Assembly (NCBI GenBank): GCA_028023455.1
Contig: JAQFVV010012512.1
Location: 62,001-126,000, forward strand
Direction: 5' to 3'
Source of the DNA: Epiperipatus broadwayi
Lineage: Eukaryota > Onychophora > Udeonychophora > Euonychophora > Peripatidae
Length of the DNA stretch: 64,000 nucleotides
The position numbers and the translations under genes are program-made. How positions within the stretch are numbered: the stretch's first letter is position 1; each line of letters starts with the position of its first letter. The notes under the pieces are model-generated. The model saw nothing but the letters and a program-made list of their open reading frames with translations, had not been told where the DNA came from and did no database searches. Of the stretch, positions 42,513 through 51,750 are shown one piece after another.

Positions 42513-45344
42513 GTTAGTAAATTTTTGGACGTTCTCCGTGGTGCTCCGATGAAGAAATCTCCCACACCCTGCAGAGTGAACGAGAGTAAACAGTTAAATT
42601 ATAAAAATATTCGTTTTTGTTGTTTGTCATAATATTGATATGTATTTGGCGTATTAAAATACGCAAGTTAAAATGATAGTTGAGTAAAGCAAGGATAAAA
42701 TTTGTTTTTTTCCCTACACCAAGTTTCAGTAAACAGTCTACTTCCAAATATCGTTAAGAAACAGAGTGAGATTTTTTGAAAAGAGAGCGGAAGCGATTTT
42801 GTGCGTTGATTTAATTAAAATAAACGAGTGTTATTCCATAATTTTTTTTTGCGAGTTCATTCTTGTTGTTTGCAATTTTTCAAGAAAAAAGTAAAGAAGT
42901 GGAATTAATTCCAGGTCTTAAAAATAAAAACACGTACGTATATATATATAGTGTAATATAAAAAAATCTTATCAGAGTCAGAGTTAATATTAATCGTCCC
43001 CTATATAAAGCATTAATCTTGAATCAAATGATTATTAGGTCATGTAAAAAGTATATATTTGGGGATCAGTGGATTAAAGTATCTAGTGGTCACATGTTGC
43101 TGGCTGGCGCCTTTCAAATAAATTTGTCAGCAAATATGTTTGTCCATACAACAGTGGTGAATTTTGTTGGGTTCAAAAGAGAGGATGGTGGCATATGTAT
43201 ATAGAGAGAATTACTGACAGTAGTACAAAAATAATATTGTGTTATGTACCCATTATTAATATGTTTATATTATAGGACTGAGGAGAGCAGTGCGAACTGG
43301 GTGAAATAAAGTTTTTCCCTTTGTTTTTTAGTAATGATTTAAGCATGTCATATTGTATATACCTAAATAAAAAGAGAAAAGAGAAAGAAAAAAAAATATT
43401 AACAGTGAAAAGTTTAGATAACAAAAACCAGTCGGAACGTAGGCGAAAAAAAAGAGAAAGGAAGGAAGCCACACAAACAGTATCAGCAGCGGGGAAGGAT
43501 TTGGCAATAGGATCAGGGATCAGTATCTTTATGTTATATATACAAATCAAATTATTTTACAAAAATATCAACAAATAAAAAATCCTTCTCCTTTTTTCTT
43601 TTCAAAAACTTTATTTTTTATCTCAATACTGAACATATATATACATTAATATACAAAACTCAACGCTTAACTGTTTTATCTCATATTAGTCATTTTAGGA
43701 TCTGCAATCAATATTAAATACATATCAACAAATCAAATCTTCAATTACATAAAAACTTCTCTTACATTAACATAATAACAAACATATTAAACATATAGAA
43801 ATATATTTTACTTAGCTTTCCCACTCTATATTTTTACTTTTTTTTTTTTTTACATTGTTCAATTAGAATATATCTTAAAATCATCCAAGAAACTTTCTAT
43901 ACAAATTTAAATCCAACTTATTTCTAAAAATTTCTCCTTTCTTTAAATTTTATCTAAAACCCATCTTAAAATACATTCCTAAACTATATATTTAAATAAT
44001 ATAAAACAAATTTAAACACTCTCTTTCCCTCTCTTTTATACAAAAAACTTCTAACAATTTACTTAATCCATTAAGCATTTATTTTAATTATATAGTAATT
44101 TTATTCCTTATCTACTTTATTAATTCTATTTAGAGTAGGATTATATTTTTATATAAAAAATTCTTTAACCATCCTTTCCTTGTAATTTTTAACCCTTTCT
44201 AACATTTTAATACTAAATTCTTTATGACCTAAACCTTTACAATGAATGTAAATATTTGAATTTTTGTCATACAAATGTTGTCTAAGTCTAGTTTCATATA
44301 TTGGTACAACTAAGAATAAATTAAAAACTAGACTTAGACAACATTTGTATGACAAAAATTCAAATATTTACATTCATTGTAAAGGTTTAGGTCATAAAGA
44401 ATTTAGTATTAAAATGTTAGAAAGGGTTAAAAATTACAAGGAAAGGATGGTTAAAGAATTTTTTTATATAAAAAAATATAATCCTACTCTAAATAGAATT
44501 AATGGAGTAGATAAGGAATATAAATTACTGTATAATTAAAATAAATGCTTAATGGGTTTAGATAAATTGTTAGAAGGTTTTTTTGTATAAAAGAGAGAGA
44601 GAGAGGGGGGGGGAATGTTTAAATTTGTTTTATATTCATTTAAATATATAGTTTAGGAATGTAGTTTTAAGATGGGTTTTAGATAAAATTTAAAGAAAGG
44701 GGGAAGTTTTTTGGAAATTAGAGTTGGCATTTAAATTATAGAAAGTTTCTTGGATGATTTTAAGATATATTGAATTGAACAATGTAAATAAAAAAAAAGA
44801 GTAATAAAATATAGAGTGGGAGAAAGCTGTAAGTAAAATATATTTCTATATGTTTAATATGTTTGTTATTAGTGTTAATGTAAGAGAAAGTTTTTATGTA
44901 ATTGAAGTTTATTTGTTGATATGTATTTAATATTGTTGATCCTTGAAATGACGTATGAGATAAAACAGTTGAAACGTTGATTTTATATTAATGTATATAT
45001 ATGTTCAGTATTTGAGATAAAAAATAAAGTTTTTGAAAAGAAAAAAGGAGAAGGATTTTTTATTTGTTGATATTATTGTAGAACATATATATTTTAAAAG
45101 AAAAAGTGGATGTACCTTTGCTGTGTTATTATATTTTATTATTATTTTACAAAACTAACTCTTATGCTGAAGACACTTATAATTAAAAACAAAGATAAAA
45201 TAGCAGAATAGAAGGGTTCAATAAATCATATGGAACACGTCAGCGACTGTAAGTGAATAGATTAAATAAACAAATAACTAGTTACGGAGAAACACGCACA
45301 CAATATAAAAGGAAGACGGTGTTTACCGGTTGAAACGGGTCAGA
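42513..45344 (+). other. Gypsy leader between 5' LTR and gag, with nested PLE
   Basis: Non-coding apart from short ORFs. The 85-codon frame at 43321-43578 is Lys/Arg/Glu-rich (RRRKKRERKEATQ) and could be a leftover gag N-terminus, but nothing else supports that. After removal of the PLE B insertion the leader is about 1.3 kb. Confidence 0.6.
43565..45140. mobile_element. PLE B: head-to-head pair of PLE 3' ends, 14-bp target duplication
   Basis: ATTATTTTACAAAA at 43551-43564 and 45141-45154 flanks a palindrome whose arms (about 43567-44293 and 44326-45075) are inverted copies. The right arm on the plus strand (44264-44539) encodes a GIY-YIG endonuclease end: VSYIGTTKNKLKTRLRQH, a His-rich middle, FSIKMLERVKNYKERMVKE and YNPTLNR. 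The left arm carries the same on the minus strand (44149-44355). Both copies are 5'-truncated near their GIY-YIG start and point outwards. The right copy has an extra 65 bp of 3' tail. Reverse transcriptase is absent, so another PLE must have supplied it. Confidence 0.85.
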
Positions 45345-46200
45345 ATGGACAAGTCATTTGACTCTCAACACCTTTCGTTCAAAATTATAGATTTTTATGG
45401 GGAATACTGGGAAAACCCCCACGAACATGTCGACAGCTTAACAGATGCTTTCGAAATAACAGACCTAGATAATAAGCAACAAATAGCCATCAGTCACATC
45501 ATTGAAATCAGTCGCCAAAGATTGGTGGACCATATGAGAGGAAAACCTAGAACTTTGAGGAGTCTGACAAGCTGCAAAGACATTCTGGGGCAAGGAAAGA
45601 CAAGAAATAGCATTGCGTAGCCTTATCAAAGAATGCTTTCCCAGGAACCAACTTACCCTAACAAAATTTTTTTCGCAGCAAGCCACCAAGTTTTGTTCGT
45701 TGCACACTTTTAACTGGTCAGATTCCCGAGTCATTCGAATGATAGCATACAATATGCCACGAGAAGTTAGAGGGATTGTGATCAGTAGCCAAATACACAC
45801 TATTTCTGAGATGACAAAGTTCTTGGAGACAGTAGACCAAAACTTCATACCTCCGGCACCAGATAACAGTAAAAGTCAGCCCATTAAAACCATCCACCAG
45901 ATGACGAACCTAATTTCAGAGAAAGAAAACCAGGATCACCAAGCAAGTTACTTATGCCCAGTTATAGAAGTAAATATAGAGGACAACAGGGTTACGGTTT
46001 TGATTGACTCGGGCAGCCAAGCTTCAATCGTATCGGCAGCTTGGATCAATAACCTAAAAAGAACCCGTGAAATCATGCAGTTGCCAACTCGACCTATTCA
46101 ATTCACATTGGCAAATGGAAAAAAAATGCTAAGTGAAAACCGGCAAGTATGGCTGGAAGTTAAGATAAATCAGAGGCCGGTAGGACATACTTTCTGGTGA
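45345..46200 (+). pseudogene. Gypsy gag and protease
   Basis: The first frame starts at ATG 45345 (MDKSFDSQHLSF) and contains DFYGEYWENPHEHVDSL, the pattern of a Ty3/gypsy capsid N-domain. It shifts frame around 45575-45610. The second frame (45613-46200) continues capsid (FPRNQLTLTKFFSQQ) and then gives the aspartic protease with VLIDSGSQASIVSAAWI; catalytic Asp-Ser-Gly is at 46006-46014. No CCHC zinc knuckle is visible between capsid and protease. In the family these make the particle and process the polyprotein. A further frame change near 46195 separates it from reverse transcriptase. I chose 45345 over an upstream TTG because it is the first ATG in frame. Confidence 0.8.
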
Positions 46201-47760
46201 TGACAGGACTTATTTACGACGTGGTGCTCTCTCCGATTTTTGGCCCACAATGATGGTGTTATCGATTATGAAAGGGGAAGATGCTCTTTCGGAAGTGAGG
46301 CAGTCGATTTCAAAATACCAATTACCCAGAGACCTGACTACAAAAGTTGTTTGGTCCAGGCAGTCGACCCAGCAGCGATCAGTAAAAAGGTTCAAGAGTC
46401 CATCCTCACGGAACCCAGGGACACAGATCAGATCGGAAAAATATTAAAGAAATATGAAGCTGTTTTTTCTCCTACACCGGGGGAGATTAGAGGATATACA
46501 CACCGGATCCGTGTAAAGGAGGAGACGTATGTGCCGTCGAAAACTTACCCCATACCTTTTCAGTACAGAGGGGAAGTGGAAGCCCAGATTCAGCAAATGA
46601 TTGAATGGGGTATTGTTGAACGTGGCCCATCACCTTATAACAACCCGTTGGTCGTGGTAAAGAAGAAAAATGGGAGTTTGCGTTTGTGTTTGGATGCACG
46701 CAAGTTGAACAGCATTACTATCCCAGAAAGAGATGCTCCCCCACCTATTCAAGAGGTACTGGTGCGGCTGGCCGGTAAAACCATCTTTTCAACCTTGGAT
46801 TTGATCGTGAGCTATTGGCAGTTGAATCTAGACCCTAGGGATCGGAAATATATGGCTTTCCGATATAATGGGTATACTCATATATTTAAAAGGGTCCCTT
46901 TTGGACTCATAAACAGCGGAGCAGGCTTAATGCACTGTTTGCGGCAGGTCTTGTCCAACGAGATACAGGAGCATATGGTATGTTATATGGATGACTTGGT
47001 CATCATTTCAGAAAACCTGCAGGAACATTTGCAACATTTGGAAAGGTTCCTCAGAGAATGCAGAGAAAAAAACATCACCGTAAATTTGGAGAAGAGCCGT
47101 TTTGCTATTGGCGAGATAACTTTCCTTGGCCATATCATCAACCAACATGGTATTAAGGCTCACCCCGATAAAATTGCCGCGATAGAAAATTTCCCAACAC
47201 CAACTAAACCGAAGCAGGTCCGATCATTTTTGGGCCTTTGCAACTTCTATCACAAATTCTATCCGAACTTTTCCCAAGAAACTAGAAATCTCGTAGACCT
47301 CATCAAGAAAAACCGCAAGTGGGAATGGACACCTTTTCATGACAAAGAACTCCTACATGTAAAAAAAAAATTTTTACAGGCTGTAATGCTGCACCACCCG
47401 AATTTTCATCACCCCTTTTATGTACAAACAGACAGCAGCAAACAAGGACTAGGGGCTATTTTATTTCAAATAAGTGATACCAGAGCCCACCAAGTTATTT
47501 ATTTCAGCAGCCGTGCATTGAAGGGGGCGGAAGTCCATTACACTACAACAGAACAAGAAACTCTGGCCATTGTGTGGGCATGTCTCAAGTAATCATTATC
47601 ACCGATCATCATTGCCTGGAGTTTCTCAACAAGAGTTTCCTGACTAATGACCGTTTAATCAGATGGAGTTTGACCCTCCAACAATTCCAGTACCAAGTCC
47701 AGTACTGTCCAGGGCAGGAAAATATCGTGGCTGACGTATTGAGTCGTCACCCTGTACCGA
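46201..47760 (+). pseudogene. Gypsy reverse transcriptase and RNase H
   Basis: The frame at 46240-47592 (450 codons) holds the whole reverse transcriptase. Landmarks in order are YPIPFQYRGEVEAQIQQMIE, PYNNPLVVVKKKNGSLRLCL, LDLIVSYWQLNLDP, KRVPFGLINSGA, the catalytic YMDD (46984-46995) and FLGHIINQHGIKAHPDKI. RNase H follows with TDSSKQGLGAILFQ and a YTTTEQETLAIVWA segment. A small non-triplet deletion at about 47590 moves RNase H into the frame at 47574, which continues ITDHHCLEFLNKSFL to NIVADVLSRHP. The catalytic residues visible are kept. The break before reverse transcriptase and the one in RNase H prevent a continuous product. Confidence 0.92.
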
Positions 47761-49035
47761 TGAAGATACAAAACCCTGAAATCAAGAACCAACCCTTGGA
47801 AGTTATGGCCACTATGACATCGAGTTCGGTAGAAACTGAACTGCGGAATTTGAGCTATTGGCAGAATATACAGTATTCCCATATCATTCATGATTTGTCC
47901 AAACCTTCGGATAAGAATCAGAAGCTACAAAGCAGATACCCCCATTTCCGGATTGAGGGAGGCACATTACAAACCCGGACCAAGGATTACAGTGCTCCTT
48001 GGAGGATCGTGGTACCCAATAGGTTGAGGGCCCTTATAATTAAACATATACACCAATCCCTGGGACATTATGGACCCAGGAAGATTGAAGAAGTGGCCCG
48101 TCACCAATTTTACTGGCCGGGATTGTATCACCATATCACTTCCATAATCAGACAGTGCGATATCTGCGCGACTACTAAAGCTCCCAACAAGTCCTACACG
48201 GGGAAAATAAAACCTGTGATGGCTACGAGATCCTTGCAATAGACCACTATGGTCCCTTGCCCAAATTTAAACATTTCAGTATTTGTTGGTATCATATGAT
48301 ATTTTTTCCAAGTATGTTAAGGTTTACCCAGTGCGGTCTACAAACACCAGAAACGTAACTCGGGTTCTTCAGGAAAAACAATTTCAAGAGGTAGGTAAAC
48401 CCGAAACCATACTTTCCGACCATGGTTCGGCATTCACCTCGAAAGAATGGAAAAACTGGGTAAAGAAACAGAATGTAAACCATCGCCTAACGTCCATCAG
48501 AAACCCACAATCAAACCCGTGCAAGAGAGTCATGAGAGAAATCAGTCGACTTTTTCGCGCGTGTTTATCAACGGATCACCAGAAGTGGGTAGAGAAACTT
48601 CAATATGTCATGGATTGCATCAATCATACCATGAACGAATCCACGGGATTCCCACCCACGCGTCTTCACTATGGTAGACCATGCCCGGATATTTTCCCTA
48701 CGCTATCACCAAAGCGAGAAGTACATATAAATCCCAGCATGGATCAAGACATGGCCCAGCAACAATTGGAGCGCATGGCACAGAATAGAATTAAAAGAGG
48801 AGGAAGGCAGCATCACAATTTTAAAAGGGGGGATCAAGTCTGGCTAAGATCCCCACGAGTCAGTAATGTACCTAGGAAGGAATTCAAAAAATTCTTCCCT
48901 CTGTATAGCAGGCCATATGAGGTAGTGGAATAATGCCATGAAAACGCTTTCCTGCTGGAAGGGAAGGGTCTACGAGGTATTTACAATGCGAGACAATTAA
49001 AACCTTATATACCTCCCGACCCAGGGAGAAAGTAG
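47761..49035 (+). pseudogene. Gypsy integrase
   Basis: An N-terminal zinc domain (HIHQSLGHYG with its His pair, then CDIC) ends the frame at 48242. The core starts in another frame with AIDHYGPLPK (first catalytic Asp at 48242-48244) and resumes at 48283 with YDIFSKYVKVYPV. The second catalytic Asp is in ILSDHGSAFTSKEW. The third catalytic position lies in NPQSNPCKRVMREI, where relatives have Glu: the codon at 48523-48525 is AAG, Lys. The frame meets TAA at 48931-48933, but the same frame continues with CHENAFLLEGKGLRGIYNAR to TAG at 49033-49035, a normal integrase tail. It cannot be active as it stands. Confidence 0.88.
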
Positions 49036-49237
49036 AAACTACAATAAATGATAACCTGGTAAACGACCACTGTGAAATGTCTATGATGATGAGTAAAAGA
49101 ACAACGGATTAATACACCCAAATTTGATAAATGTTAGGTTCGAACCCCACCCAGACTGTTCTCCAAAGTCGATCAATTCTGTAAGAAATGTTAACCAGTG
49201 AATTATGTATAAACATTTTTTTTTGTTATTTTTTTTT

Positions 49238-49251
49238 AAAGTGAGAAGGAA
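49238..49251 (+). promoter_or_regulatory. Polypurine tract of the gypsy element
   Basis: AAAGTGAGAAGGAA sits directly against the 3' LTR start TGAAACAG. This is where plus-strand DNA synthesis is primed in LTR elements. Confidence 0.7.
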
Positions 49252-51750
49252 TGAAACAGACAGATCAAAGAACCGATCTTAGTTTCATGTGTTTAAGTAC
49301 GGTAATTCGAACCACTATTCGCCCGTAATGGGATTTTTTTCCATTTCAAGTCACAACATTTGTGCTATATATATATTATGTTTTGTAAATAAATATGTAA
49401 AGATTCCGTGCATAAATGTCACAAACCATGAGATAATATTCGTGTGTGCGTGGTTTGTGAATTTATATCAGCTTAATTTAAAAGTTTCATTGCGGGTGTA
49501 TTTGCTTAAATTTTAGCTTTTTAGAATTATACAAAGTCGTTTAAAAATACTGATCAAAAGTCACATTCCTTTGATCAGTGGTTTTAATTAAAATCTGATT
49601 GTACATATGTATAGAATAATTGAGTTGTATTCAAAATTAGATAAGAAATTTATATTTGTAATTACTTTGTCAATTCAAAATTGCGTATTAAAGTTAAAGA
49701 TAGCTGAAAACGGAACAATGGAAATGGATAATTGATATTGTATGGTCAAGCTGGATTGCTGAAGGCTAGAGAAAAGTAGGCGAGCTAAAACAAAACCAGA
49801 CAGAAAGGTCAACTCAGCCATCTTAGAAAAAACTAACATTCTAACTTTTGACGTGACGGGAGTAGATCGCCTCAAAACAGCAAAGCAATTGCTAGAGGAA
49901 ATCTCTCCAACTTTTGTTAAGAAGTCCACCAATAAACCGTAATGTCGATGGGCTAAATGCCAGTGAGCTGATCTCTGTCCTGCCAATTTGGATCTTTGTA
50001 CCGCTGACTGATCATGTTTTATGTGCTTCACAATTTCCAGCTTCCAATCTCCAAATTGACTATGCTTCCAAGTAGATTTCAAATGCGCGCCTCATATCAT
50101 CAGAAATACCATCGTGGGAAGCCAAGCCGGATGAAGAAGGAAGGGTAACTGTGTTACATGAACTTTTAACTTTCTCCCGAGCTTAATGTTATATGTTAAT
50201 CTGTCAATCAAATGAATCACATGTAAGTTTTTTGTTGTTTCGTTTTATAACGCTACTGTTTCAAACCTGTCAGTAAATTTTCTTTTCTTTTTTTCCCTCT
50301 GCTTAGTCTTTAGAAAATAGTTTATAAATATTGTTCCACTAATAGTAATTCAAATGAAGACATTTCTAATTTTTTCTTTTATTACTGATGCTATAAACAA
50401 CGATGCCAATAGAAATATTTCCAACTCATGTTTAAAGTTTATAATATTGATTACAGTATTTTAAAAAGGAAGTTCGTTGTTAAATTAAAGATTATTTCAT
50501 ATATTGAGTTGGCAGATATTAAATCACTTTATTATATTTTTTGTTTTTTTGTTTTGTCATATTATTGTAACCGATACTTCAATCTTAAATATGTAAAGGG
50601 TTTTAAATTTATTATCTTAGTTCCCTACATGAAATGAGAAATAATTCTCAGTGTAGAATTTGTTATAATCGCTACCTCCCTGAACGATCTGGTGGGGAGT
50701 TAGGAGTTTCAGAGTAAACTTTATTAATTATTGCTTTCAGCGGTCAGTTTGATTCCGCCATGTTTTATTGGAATAGTTATCTCAGCCTGTTGCGTAGAAA
50801 TAGACGAATTGATTACTCCGGTTTGGTATAATTCCTTTTCAAATCCAATTCAAGCACTCGTCCTCGATGACTGTGGCAATGCCTTCCCTTCGCCGAAGTT
50901 AGCGTCTCGCCATACTACCATATGGGAAGAAAGCCATTCTTTTCCAGGTTATCTCTTGGATCACTGGGTTTCGAAATGATCCCGGCTGGTTGTAGTGTCC
51001 CAGAGCTACTTGGGGGCATTAAGCCTTGTCAAGTACAAGCCGCCTGGTATTCCTTTGATGCACCGCAAGTGATTACTGTAGGGCTCTTCAATCTAGGCAA
51101 CCGCTAGTACATCAATCTTAGATATCATAGTTATACGAAACCACCCTCCAACTATTCTGCCACACAACGGTTCGAATCTATTCGAATAAAATAACTTAAT
51201 AAAAATCGTAGAGAAATATTTTCAATGCTCAAATGCTCTGATTCCTTTAACCACCCGTCGATCAGTTCACTACACAAATATTGGTATGAGTTTGTTTACC
51301 AGGTAAAATGATTACTAAAGACTAGTAGCTAATTATAATATAATATTTATGGAAATCTTACCGTACTTTTGAATATTATATTTTTATGCTTTCTATTTGT
51401 TATTAAACAATTTATTTACTCTAATTTTGTGTCTTCCACCTCATTACTCTTGAAGTCTATTTAGCCACTTACTGTCTGTATTGACAACTTAAATATATAC
51501 ATTACATTAATGACCGTACCGATACCCAGAGTATAATAGATCTGTATATAAAACTGTAAGTAATTTAGTCTGTGTTCTGAGTTGAGCTAGTAAAGGGATA
51601 ACCCCGTGCTGTTATAAAGTCATCATCAGTTAGTCATGCCGGGGTTTGGGTTTGAATTTCGTTGGCATTTTGGAATTTATTCTTAAACGTGGACTGGGTT
51701 TGAACTCGGGTACTGTGTATGAGTAAGCGTGGTGGATTTATACCGGTACA
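49252..51750 (+). repeat. 3' LTR of the gypsy element (2499 bp)
   Basis: Same ends as the 5' LTR and followed by the second GTAG target copy (51751-51754). Differences from the 5' LTR are mostly short indels, for example around 49785-49860. The 135-codon antisense ORF at 49675-50082 has no counterpart of that length in the 5' LTR and is probably chance. Confidence 0.95.

Larger units (their letters stand above)
40007..51750 (+). mobile_element. Ty3/gypsy LTR retrotransposon, 11.7 kb, full-length but defective
   Basis: Two near-identical 2.5-kb LTRs (TG...CA ends) flank a 6.7-kb interior carrying gag, protease, reverse transcriptase/RNase H and integrase in that order (gypsy order) and a purine tract before the 3' LTR. 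GTAG at 40003-40006 and 51751-51754 is a 4-bp target duplication. The interior contains a later PLE insertion (43565-45140); without it the element is about 10.2 kb. Frameshifts occur in gag, before reverse transcriptase, in RNase H and at the start of integrase, plus an in-frame TAA near the integrase end. No envelope-like ORF is visible. The element lies inside PLE C. Confidence 0.95.

Noticed and set aside
42526-42560. Primer-binding site of the large gypsy element
   Set aside because: TGGACGTTCTCC and TGGTGCTCCGATG start with TGG but match no tRNA end I can name and lie 13-27 bases from the LTR, so I did not annotate one.
45465-45848. 127-codon minus-strand ORF
   Set aside because: It is antisense to the gypsy capsid coding region, whose motifs identify the plus strand as the real one.
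49675-50082. 135-codon antisense ORF in the 3' LTR
   Set aside because: The equivalent in the 5' LTR is broken to 60 codons by small indels, and no motif is present.
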